From IMG/VR virus record IMGVR_UViG_3300042691_019380, positions 28,856 through 92,855 of that record: a stretch of 64,000 bases of DNA. The stretch is one strand, 5' to 3'. This document shows, piece after piece, positions 28,901 through 37,300 of the stretch. The DNA comes from a virus. The stretch's first letter is position 1; each line of letters opens with the position of its first letter. The notes beneath the pieces are model-generated. The model ran no database searches. It worked only from the letters and a program-made list of their open reading frames with translations, and was not told the origin of the DNA. The translations under genes were made by a program, and so were the position numbers.

Positions 28901-31900
28901 CTCCAGAGACGTCAAAGAACAACCTCCCGTCCGTTGTTTCGCCAATGCGGTCTCTAGTGACCTTGCTCCACGCATCGTATTCGGAGACTTTTGCCGGGCC
29001 GAAACCGCCATGGAGGAGTTTCGGCGGCAACTTTTCGTAAGTCGCGTGAGACTTTCCAGAGAACTGCGGCCACGAGTCGACGAATCTATACCAAGAAAAG
29101 TACTCTCTCGCCTGGAGCGGGCCTTGCGCAATCGTCGCCGTAGCGGTCGCACCGCTTCCGCCTCCGCCGGAAATGGTGACGGTGGGCGCGCCGTCGAACC
29201 AGCCGCCCGCGTTCATCACCTGAATGCCAATAACTTGCCCGTTCTTGATTCGAGCGTAGGCAGTAGCCCCTCCAGGCGAGAACGAAACAGTCGGCGGAGA
29301 GGTGTACCCAGAGCCTCCGTTTGTGACTTGCACTCCAGTGACTTGCCCAGGGACTTGCACATGCGGAGGAATGACAGGCCAAGCAAGCGGGTCTACTGCG
29401 CCAGGGTAGCCGCCCACGGGGTAGATGAAGTAACGCGCGTCATACGCCGGGGCTAATTGGTTGACCTCAGCAGGGGCAACGACAGACCCGGCCCAAACGT
29501 CAAGACCAGGACTGTAGGAAGAGTAATAATCATCAGTGACAGTGCCCTGCGAGTGTATCGTGTCCTGATTTGCGACGCGATTCTCGCCGTTGACCAACGT
29601 CGTTGTTTCTGTTCTTTTAACTATGTACCACTTATAAACAAACGGGGACCATTCACCCTTGGCGTCGTGTGGGTTCCCGCTCTTGCCGTCTTCAAGGCGA
29701 TAGCGAATGGGCGACATATTATCACCATAAATATGTGGCGACCCGTTCCATCCATCATGCTCCGCCGCTTGCTGCACAGACTGAGCAGGCGGGTGCGTGC
29801 TGGACTCGTAAAGAAACAGCCTGTCTTTCGGCTGGAATCCGTCGCCGTGAAAAGCAGCCTGCGAGTTGAGTCTCCACAAAACACCAGACGTGTCGATTGC
29901 GAGAGCGATTGACCCTGCCGCCACAACTGACTGGCACGCATCAGGGCCGTCGAGGTGTGCGGTGAGCGTGTATCCGGCGCCGCCTGCGGGGAAGAGTTCT
30001 GGAACTTCGGTGTAGCCGTGCCCTGCCGACATGGTGATGTAAATAGGGCCTTCGTACTTGGCAGGGGTGGGAGGGAGTACCACACCTCCTGACGGGCCGC
30101 TTTCGTCAGAAGACGCCCAGCCGGACAGGTACGGAGTCTTCTCTTGCCTGAACGAGTTTCCGACAGACGCAGGAATGCCGCCCTCGTTCGACGGTGGCTC
30201 GACCCAGACACCAAACACAGGGCCAACCTCATCTGACGTCGCCTCTGCCGTGACATATGCTCTCTTGCCAACTCTCGTTGGTCTCTTGATGACTTCTTGA
30301 TACTTATCGAAAGGCCACTGAAAAGACCTGGGCCATTCAAACAGCCCCGGTATCACGCCCCACCAGTACGGCAGATCACTGCTGTCGGTCGCGAGAGAGT
30401 AGTTCAATCCAGCAGACACAGTCTTCCAAGTGCGGCCAAGGCCAACTTGAATCGGCCTGCGGAACACGTTTCTGTGGTCATAAGAACTACCAACGCCGTC
30501 GATCTCGACGATCGGCTCAGTTGCGTAGAAGTCTCCGCTGTTTGTCAGCGTCGCGGAGTCGATCCACCCAGACGCTGTCGAGACTGTTCCAGACGCGCCG
30601 CTTCCTGTTTCGGACAAGAACTCAAGGTTCCAGACTGGCGGCGGAGAAGGTGGGCCGTCAAACGGGGCTCGCCCCGCTATAAGCCCGCCGGGCATGTTGC
30701 CTCTTATGACAAACGGAGCCGACTCCCAGCCGAGCGAGTCTTGCGTCAGCGGGAGAGGCTCTTGCCTGTCGCCGAGAACGATGTAGGTGGGATTGTAGTC
30801 GATCATCCACTGGCCCATCGGCACGCGGCCAGTGCCCTGCGGGGCAAACGGCGCGGGCTCGGGCGGCGGCTTAGGTTTCCAGTCGTCGCTGACCACAAGC
30901 GACTGAACTGGCCCTGGAGAGATGCTGCAAATGAAACTTGCGTCTGGTCCCTGAAACTCATCTTCAGGATCGCGAGTGAATTGCACGAACGGGGCTCGCC
31001 TGAGAAAGCCAGCCTCGCTGCGGGTGTATCCGTCTCCGGGCACCGTAATCGTAACCGCCTCGACGACTCCTTCGGCCTTCGCGGTTGCTGCGGCTCCTGT
31101 TCCGCCTCCGCCTGAAAAAACGACCACAGGACGCTCTCGGTAGCCGTTTCCCTGCTGGTTCCAGGGAGCATTAGCGCCGATCGCCACGACCGATCCGTCT
31201 CCGTACTTTGCAACGGCAGTTGCGCCAGAGCCTGGGCCGGAAAACGAAACAGGAAAGTCCACCCCAGAGCCACCCTGCACGTACGAGCCTGTTGGCTGGA
31301 CTGATACTCTGAGAACATGATTGAGCCGCAGCACGGCCTGAGCCGTCGCACCAGAGCCGCCGCCGCCAGAGAAGCCAATTGCGACCGCTTCGGCGTCGAC
31401 CTTCAAGTCCGGAGCAACGTCTACTCGCACGACAGCACCGTTTTGGACGACTGCCGACAGGCTGGCCGATGGCTGGCCGTCGATGGTCACCGTCGGCGGA
31501 GACGAGTATCCGCTGCCAGGGGCCGTGACGTTAATGCTCTCGACTATGCAGCCCATCTTGGACACGGTCGCCGTGGCTGTTGGGCCTACAGAAGTCACGG
31601 ACGGGCGGGACGTGTACCCAGAGCCGCCGTTGGTGACTCTAATCTCAACGACCCTGAATCTGGCGACGGGAGTCAGAGTGACTTTGCCAGCCCCAATCGA
31701 CTCGACGGAAACCATCCTGGCGTCCGCGTAAGCACCAAGGCCGCCGCTGTTTGGCGCAAAGGACACCGCCGGAGGCTCCTTGTAGCCTGCCCCTCCAGAA
31801 GTGACTGTAATCTCCTGAATGCCGTCGCCTTCGATCGTGACTGTCGCCGATGCTCCGGTCCCGACTACAGAGTTAAACGTCACAGGATACCGACCAGGGA

Positions 31901-32954
31901 GCAGATCGCCGAGAAGAGATGAACTGAGCGCCGCCCCGGTAACGACGCCGTTGGTTACGGTTGCAGTTCCGATAACTTTTGTTCTACCGGCAAGTGTGAC
32001 GATCTCGATGGACGGCGGCACAACGTAATTTCCGCCGCCACTTGCGACCTGAATGGACTTGGCCTTGCACCACATCTTTGACACGGAAGCGGACGCCGGT
32101 GAGTCAGACTGCCCCGCGAACGAAACGACAGGTGGAGTTTTGTATCCAGACCCTTGGCTCGCAATCTGCACTCGCGATACAGAAAGGTTCCTCTCGGATA
32201 GTGGCAGCGAACTGCCGTCCTGCTCCAGCGTGGCCGTCGGAACAGACGTGTACCCACTTCCTCCGTTAGTTAACTCCACCGAAGTGACTGTGTAGTCCAT
32301 CGCGGCCACTTCAGCCTGGGCCGGAGTGACCGAGGCACTGGAGTCCACAACCCAATCGCTGCCGATCGAGTCTTTTTTCATCTGCACGACTTGTGCGGTC
32401 GGCCTTTTGGAATACTTGCCGGACTGCTGGAGGGCTGCCGACGCGATCGGCCTCGAAAGAACCGCCCGGACAACCTCGTCGGCGTGGCTCGGTGCCTGAT
32501 TGCGAAGATACGAAAGATGAGTGCCGATCGCGTAGCCGTTCGGCCACCACACAGTGCGATCCCCGTTCGACCCCCACGCCCAAAGTGTGCCGTCCTCGCG
32601 AACCGCCAGCGTGTGCGATCCAGATGCAGAAACGTCTATCCATTTGTGGCCGACGCCGATCTGGACTGGGTGGGAATAGTTCTCGGCGACGCCGTCGCCC
32701 GGAGGGGCATGCGTTCCCCACCCCCACAGAGTCCCGTCAGAGCGTATCCCGTACCCACGCCCCCCTCCAGAGCAGACCTTGATCCAGTCCGACTGCTTGT
32801 CGATGGTCGGCGGCTCTGTGCCCGGCAGTGGCATGTCGGACTTGTAGCCCGAGGCCTCGCCAAGACCCAACTGGCCGGTGTGACCATAACCCCAGCCGTA
32901 TATCTTCGGAATGCAGCAGATGAGTTTCCGAAAGCACTCGAAACCAAAGTTCAT
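25938..32954 (-). CDS. Giant tail fibre/spike: RCC1 repeats plus GSGY repeats
   Basis: About 2338 residues. Residues 15-150 hold RCC1-type propeller blades (GWGYGHTGQLGLG, GTLWGWGTH, GTLWAWGSNGD), and isolated blades reappear near LYWW-like sites in the middle. Most of the rest is many repeats of about 60 residues with GGSGYTSPPTV, then VSFSGGGGSGATATA, then I.NG.V..I.VT. These strand-rich units fit an extended fibre or adhesin. The last part (from about residue 1900) includes similar repeats and a unique C-terminus. ATG 32954 is preferred to a GTG 9 bases upstream. Transcribed after the minor tail genes, so it is probably the host-contact protein. Confidence 0.8.
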   Translation of the reverse strand: MNFGFECFRKLICCIPKIYGWGYGHTGQLGLGEASGYKSDMPLPGTEPPTIDKQSDWIKVCSGGGRGYGIRSDGTLWGWGTHAPPGDGVAENYSHPVQIGVGHKWIDVSASGSHTLAVREDGTLWAWGSNGDRTVWWPNGYAIGTHLSYLRNQAPSHADEVVRAVLSRPIASAALQQSGKYSKRPTAQVVQMKKDSIGSDWVVDSSASVTPAQAEVAAMDYTVTSVELTNGGSGYTSVPTATLEQDGSSLPLSERNLSVSRVQIASQGSGYKTPPVVSFAGQSDSPASASVSKMWCKAKSIQVASGGGNYVVPPSIEIVTLAGRTKVIGTATVTNGVVTGAALSSSLLGDLLPGRYPVTFNSVVGTGASATVTIEGDGIQEITVTSGGAGYKEPPAVSFAPNSGGLGAYADARMVSVESIGAGKVTLTPVARFRVVEIRVTNGGSGYTSRPSVTSVGPTATATVSKMGCIVESINVTAPGSGYSSPPTVTIDGQPSASLSAVVQNGAVVRVDVAPDLKVDAEAVAIGFSGGGGSGATAQAVLRLNHVLRVSVQPTGSYVQGGSGVDFPVSFSGPGSGATAVAKYGDGSVVAIGANAPWNQQGNGYRERPVVVFSGGGGTGAAATAKAEGVVEAVTITVPGDGYTRSEAGFLRRAPFVQFTRDPEDEFQGPDASFICSISPGPVQSLVVSDDWKPKPPPEPAPFAPQGTGRVPMGQWMIDYNPTYIVLGDRQEPLPLTQDSLGWESAPFVIRGNMPGGLIAGRAPFDGPPSPPPVWNLEFLSETGSGASGTVSTASGWIDSATLTNSGDFYATEPIVEIDGVGSSYDHRNVFRRPIQVGLGRTWKTVSAGLNYSLATDSSDLPYWWGVIPGLFEWPRSFQWPFDKYQEVIKRPTRVGKRAYVTAEATSDEVGPVFGVWVEPPSNEGGIPASVGNSFRQEKTPYLSGWASSDESGPSGGVVLPPTPAKYEGPIYITMSAGHGYTEVPELFPAGGAGYTLTAHLDGPDACQSVVAAGSIALAIDTSGVLWRLNSQAAFHGDGFQPKDRLFLYESSTHPPAQSVQQAAEHDGWNGSPHIYGDNMSPIRYRLEDGKSGNPHDAKGEWSPFVYKWYIVKRTETTTLVNGENRVANQDTIHSQGTVTDDYYSSYSPGLDVWAGSVVAPAEVNQLAPAYDARYFIYPVGGYPGAVDPLAWPVIPPHVQVPGQVTGVQVTNGGSGYTSPPTVSFSPGGATAYARIKNGQVIGIQVMNAGGWFDGAPTVTISGGGGSGATATATIAQGPLQAREYFSWYRFVDSWPQFSGKSHATYEKLPPKLLHGGFGPAKVSEYDAWSKVTRDRIGETTDGRLFFDVSGESDSLFQTVGVAEGKGLTANPYPAAFQSPQLGIGGHSGVKESDQSLWLLGDLESGPPVVKGDVELKIDNPGEGYTEPAVLSFSSQAQGVATATATLNGSIISAGVVQKGSGYRTPPTVSVPGDAQIEAVIAGPVESVQVTNGGSGYRVPPKVVFSQPGISATATSTIKDGAVQSVRVSEGGRYRASPTVSFEPVPDVESIAVTAGGSGYTSPPRVLVVGGSGSGCSAKCSIDGKVTGITIASGGSGYTSPPTVSFSGGGGSGASAIAGIDETTGQVSGVTVLSPGSGYQSPPTVVFTGGGGNAGGAAAVAAIAGPVRDVTVTSRGSGYYRPPQVFFQGSGGTGAAATATTAAPGGGATATSKINGSVIYCKVVNGGSGYRSSPKVTFTGGDNDRIASLEAKLAAAEITQAEFDDSVSQFKASAQARIKGGVTLSVENGGEKYGYKVSTDLNLSSFVTRWLGGQDGSYTTGWGWRSGLPYWRDGDMMSTAFWVHSSGGTPRPESVGTTLAGQWIFVSEHPSWNPSPTAHSRATPSTTERPGGAISSMSDPEGSPPSSVLTSTNWTQEPLVSFWNTRALRAVTRLRRCAIARRSDAAPQAKSIYTWPHSLSHLESVLAMSDAETLESPGYESQSLLGCLRRPLFGNWPAVAEFWSGGSVVSAYLDGVLSSPLPDYGTYITDGDRTAIIMQPYYSGMQYKFASPPTVQVECDVGTGASVTVSVDGSGTGTVNVGSGGSGYGSLARTVVSGGRPKITPAAATATLVNGAVTAVSVTSSGEGYTSPPLVILHGGGGTGATAEAVMSSDDPFYSFRKRVVGVTVTSGGSGYTSPPTVSFVETDKDYADFALPHFSWAGVYGHSEPSGWKARLVGVENATPEYSELLGGDRDTWEEISEMTPSPTWVYNSGDTEEAEDLTCFYADGRIVSATVDESWPDMDRHPANLKKLPDDATVVVRGNCDTTAAISVIRPKWSNELDGYGGVTFAVRDETP

Positions 32955-32956
32955 TA

Positions 32957-33334
32957 CTAGCACTCAGCGGCAATGAGAATCCAAGTCGTGCCCTCCATCG
33001 CAAGCCCACAGCGACGAGAGCCGCCCCCCGGCGGCGCGGCGATGTTCGAGAAGATGTTGCTGGCGACCGCCGTGGCGGCCGTGTCCGCGATGAACGTGAC
33101 GGTCTTTAGGGTGTCTTTGCTCCAAGCGCCAGTGAAGCGAGCCGTCGCGAACGCGCCGCCGCCGCCGCCGCCGCCGACAGCCCGTGGCAAGACGCTCGGA
33201 TTGCTTCCGCGACGTGCCGTCTCGTGAGCATGAACAGCGCTCGCGATTCGCTGCGCGTCTTTGTGGCGAAACTGAACGACTTGCTCGGTCTTGTTCGCCG
33301 GGGGCTTTTTCTTGAACTGGCTAATATTGAGCAT
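32957..33334 (-). CDS. Small structural-type protein with Gly-rich linker
   Basis: 125 residues. N-terminal basic helix (NISQFKKKPPANKTEQVVQF), a run of seven glycines, then a strand-rich domain FTGAWSKDTLKTVTFIADTA ending WILIAAEC. Position between the minor tail protein and the fibre suggests a tail-tip or fibre-linked part. It overlaps the alternative fibre start. Confidence 0.55.
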   Translation of the reverse strand: MLNISQFKKKPPANKTEQVVQFRHKDAQRIASAVHAHETARRGSNPSVLPRAVGGGGGGGAFATARFTGAWSKDTLKTVTFIADTAATAVASNIFSNIAAPPGGGSRRCGLAMEGTTWILIAAEC

Positions 33335-33335
33335 G

Positions 33336-34316
33336 TCAGGTCACTGCAATCGCCGGTGTGTTGTACGGCCAACCCGCGAAGAGGTCGCTTGGTATTTGGT
33401 GAAAAGTCCCCACAAACGGCAGCGTCCTGTAGATGCGAAACGTCAGCATGTCAGGGGGGAGGCCGGGAGTCTTCGCTGTGCCGTTAGAGTTGAGGGCGGC
33501 TGGCTCGCTGACTGGCTCACTGCCAGCGAGAATCTTCACTCGCTTACCGCCCTTGATTTCGTTAAACCCGACATTCCAAGTCTGCAAGTCCCAACCCGTG
33601 TTCCTGTAGGCAATCGAGACAGAAGTCTCGTAGTACACGACTCTGACTGGCGGGTCGGTGCTAGGGTTCACGCCAGGGATGGTCTCGATCTTGCGGTTCG
33701 CCGCGATGCTCTGACACTTCCAAGTCTTGGGCAGGCCTCCGCTCCACGTGTCTGAATTAATAGCCCCGACGTACAATTGCGCTTTGGCATAACCAAACGG
33801 CGGCTTTTGATTATACGAGATCGTGACGTTGAACTCGCCCTCGTCGCGGTCAAGTCCAGACAGCGGGTCTTTGGCAGTGTTGACGATGATCTGCTTGGTC
33901 TCGTTGTCTCCTGCGTTGGGGTAGTGCCAGAAGCATGGAGCCGAAGCCAGCGAGCCAGAGAACGAGAACTGAGGCGGACGTTGCCACGGAATCTTCTCGG
34001 ACTCGTCGAGATACCTGTACTGGTATGTGACCTTGTAATGAAACGCCGAGTCGCCTTCTTGCTGCGTGTTGGACTCGACGAGGTACGCATTGGCGTCGTC
34101 CGGGTAGACGTCCCGCCAGTTGATGCCAGGGGCAGATGCGACCTGCGCCAGGTCTGGATTAACCGTCTTGACGCGGACGAGAAAGATTCGCGTGTATGTC
34201 GGATTCCCATCGATGCTCGCCTGTCGAGACTTGCCGCGAAAGAGTTCGCGGCAGTCTGTCACGTCAGTGAGCAGCGGGTTTGACCACGGCGGGCCGAGTG
34301 AGTTTGGCTCTGGCAT
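33336..34316 (-). CDS. Minor tail protein (hypothetical)
   Basis: 326 residues, ATG 34316. There is no Shine-Dalgarno, but the 10-bp motif lies just 7 bases upstream. Strand-rich with many aromatic residues and no membrane segment (YKVTYQYRYLDESEKIPW, VRVVYYETSVSIAYRNTGWD). Located downstream of the tape measure, where distal tail and baseplate genes lie, so a tail-tip function is inferred. Confidence 0.6.
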   Translation of the reverse strand: MPEPNSLGPPWSNPLLTDVTDCRELFRGKSRQASIDGNPTYTRIFLVRVKTVNPDLAQVASAPGINWRDVYPDDANAYLVESNTQQEGDSAFHYKVTYQYRYLDESEKIPWQRPPQFSFSGSLASAPCFWHYPNAGDNETKQIIVNTAKDPLSGLDRDEGEFNVTISYNQKPPFGYAKAQLYVGAINSDTWSGGLPKTWKCQSIAANRKIETIPGVNPSTDPPVRVVYYETSVSIAYRNTGWDLQTWNVGFNEIKGGKRVKILAGSEPVSEPAALNSNGTAKTPGLPPDMLTFRIYRTLPFVGTFHQIPSDLFAGWPYNTPAIAVT

Positions 34317-34322
34317 GAAAGC

Positions 34323-34332
34323 GTATCCGTAC
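34323..34332 (-). promoter_or_regulatory. Oriented motif GTATCCGTAC between tape measure and minor tail
   Basis: It overlaps the tape measure stop codon and is followed by the minor tail ATG without a Shine-Dalgarno. Flanks match the copy at 2206, showing that the motif serves the late region as well. Confidence 0.5.
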
Positions 34333-37300
34333 TACCGTGCTGAAAGTTGAGCAATGACTTCGGCGGCCTCCGGCTGGGCGGCGGCCTGAGCGAGGAACTT
34401 CGTGGCCTGGGCCGTTTCGAGTTGGGCCTTGAGGCCAGGATTGTCCTGGCCTCGCAAGATGCGGAAGAACGTGTCCACGCCAGCCTTGCTGCGAGTGTCG
34501 GCCGACTCAATCGCCCGGCGGTCGGGGGCGACGCGGTCGAGGGCGGGCTTGAGGTCTTCTTGGAGTTGGGCTTGGAGGCTGAACTTTCGGTCGGCGAACT
34601 CCTTGTCGTCGATGGCCCCCGACCCCCGCATGTATTCCAGTTCCTTTAAGCCCTCCTTGAAGGCCTGGACGGGGCTTTCCGGCTCGGCGCCGGGCCCTTG
34701 TTTGCGGAGATTCTTCATCGCCGAGTCGAACGCCTCTTGGTTCTTCTCGCCGGTTTTTCCGAACGCCTCCTCGATCTCCCGCCTTCTCTCAGCAAACCGC
34801 CCGGCCCGAGTGTTCGCCGTGTCGGCCCCAAGGGCCTCCTCTCTCTTGCGGGCAGCAGCGACTCGGGCTTGCGTGGCCTCTTCCGCAGTGATCCTCTTGC
34901 TCGGGTCGGTCGCGTTCTCTGCCTCATCGATCTTCTTGATCTGCTCCTCGTAGGCCTGCTGCGCCGTCTTCTCGATTCCGAGAGACTGAAGAAGATTGTC
35001 GCGAGACTGCTTGACGGCACGGTCGAAGAGTTCGAGGTCTTGCTTGTTCCCCTGAAGTGCTGCGCGAACCTCGTCGATCGACTTGCCGGACATGCCGAAC
35101 TTGGCGGCAACGTTGTCGAGTTCGCCAGAGAACTGCTCGAAGGGAGTCTTCGTCACGCCGATTGCCGACATGAAAGAATCCGAAATTGCCCGATTGGCCT
35201 CTGCGGCTTCTTCAGCAGACAGATTGAGTCCTTCGAGTTTGCGCATAGCCTCTTCGCGGACTTGCGTGGCGCTTTTCTCGACGCCTACAGACTGAAGCAC
35301 GGCGTCGCGACTCTTCTTGATCGCCTCTTGGTATTCGGCGAACTTCTCTGGCCCGAGTTTCTTCTGAATCTCGGCGAGAGACAAACCAGCGACGTCGAAC
35401 ACGTCATTGATGTTGTCGACTCCGGCCTTGAGTTGCTGGACAGGAGTCGCATCGAGGCCTGCGGCCTTGCGACGCTCGATGTCGAGTTTTGTTCTTTCGG
35501 CAGAGGCTCTGGCGTCCCCGGCAGCGAAAGACCCCTCGGACGACGTGAATGCTGTTCGCCCGTACTGATCGGCGGCTGTAGACTTCGCAAACATCGCTTC
35601 CTTTTCGCGAAGCGACTGACCAGCGGACTTGCCGAAAGTCCCCTCCACCATCTGTTTCTGTTCCGCAATAGTGGCGAGGGATTTTTCTTGAGCCGTCAGA
35701 GACTTGTTCTTCTGAATGTCCTCCAGTCGCTTCTCGTATTTCTGCAATGGAGTCAGGAATGCGTCTTCCAGTGCCTTGCGGATGTCGCTTGCGAACGAGA
35801 CATCGGCATTAACCTTGCCCATGTTGCGATCAAACTTGGCTTTCGCTTCTTCCCTCGCCTGCTGCGCTGCCCGCATAGCGGACTGCCCGTTGCCAAAGCC
35901 GCCGCTCTGGAGTTTTTCCTCGATGGCTATAAGTTCGTCCTGATACGACATTGCGAAGTCGCTTGCGGCCTTCTTGATCTCGGACGAGGCCGGGAAGAAC
36001 TTGTCTGAGTCCAGGTCGCTCCCAAGATCAACGCCTCGCATCACGCCGCGAACTTGCGAGAACGCTTCCTGCACGGTCTTCCGCATGTCTTCGGCGGACT
36101 GCTGGAACTGTTCACTGGAAATCGTGTCGGCAAGGTTCAGGTTCTCGCGAAGCCTGCCTTTGATCTCTTTGGACCTTCTCTCGAACGCCTCAAGAGCGGT
36201 CTCTTGCCTCTTGACGCCCTTCTCGTCAGTGATGATCTTCAGTTCAAGCGTCTTGTCGGCGAGTTGCTGCTGCAACTTGTCGAAGTCAGCCCTGGCGGCG
36301 GCGAACGCCTTGCGGCCCGCTTCTCCGAAGTTGGCTGCATTCAGCGAGAGGCCGATCATTTCACCGCGAGCGCGAGACACTGACGCAGAGAGCGCCTTGT
36401 AGTCTTCTGTGGGCAGTTCGGGCTTCTTGCCCGTAAAGCCAGAGACCGACGCTTCCGCCTGAAACTGCGCCATGTCTTGCCGCTGGCGAGACGCCACGAC
36501 GTCGCCAACCGATGCGCGGGCTGCGTCGATTTTCTCGGGCGTCTTTATGCCGTTAATCGCCCTAATGATGCCGCCGATAATGCCGCCGAAGAAGCCTCCG
36601 ACCCATCCGGCGACAGACAAGAATGCGTTCCTGATCGCGGTCGCAACGGCGTCCGCTGCTTCGGCGAGGCCCTCAAGGGTAAAGAGCCTGCCGATATTGT
36701 TTCCGAAGTCTGCAAAAAAGTCATAGAGCGAATCAAAGTTCTGTATCACCGCCACGATCGCAACAGCGACGGCCGCAAGGCCAAGAGTGCCAATGACCCA
36801 CGCAGCCGCCATGGCATATCCTGCCGCCGTCGAGGCGACAGCGATGGCAGAGTTTCCGCTCACGATTGCAGCCACGGACGTCATAAACGGCGTTAGCAGC
36901 CCCGCGAGCGTCGAAGTCCCCATAAGGATTACGCTCGCCACCCACTTAGACGACGCAGCGACGATGTCCACGGTCAGCATGCGAACCAACTTTAATATGC
37001 CGCCAAAAATCGTGGCGAAGTTAACCTTCAGTAGTCCGGCGGCAAACTTGGCAAACGCGGCACTTGCGCTTATTCCAAACGACTGCATGACGGCGGACCC
37101 GACTCCGGCCGACAAAATCACTGCCGCGAATGTCTTGGCTGCAAACGTCAGCCGCTCCAACACGCTCGCTGACTCGTCGACTGCCGGATTAAGTTGAGCA
37201 GAAAACGCGGCGGCTGCGTTCTGCGCGAAATCGACGGCCTGCTCGACGTATGCGAGCGCATCCTTGATGACGCTCCCCAGGGCAGACCACGCCGGTGCGA

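Noticed and set aside
25938-32954. CRISPR or non-coding tandem repeat array
   Set aside because: The repeats code for in-frame GSGY-type protein units with variable spacing and codons, not exact direct repeats with unique spacers.
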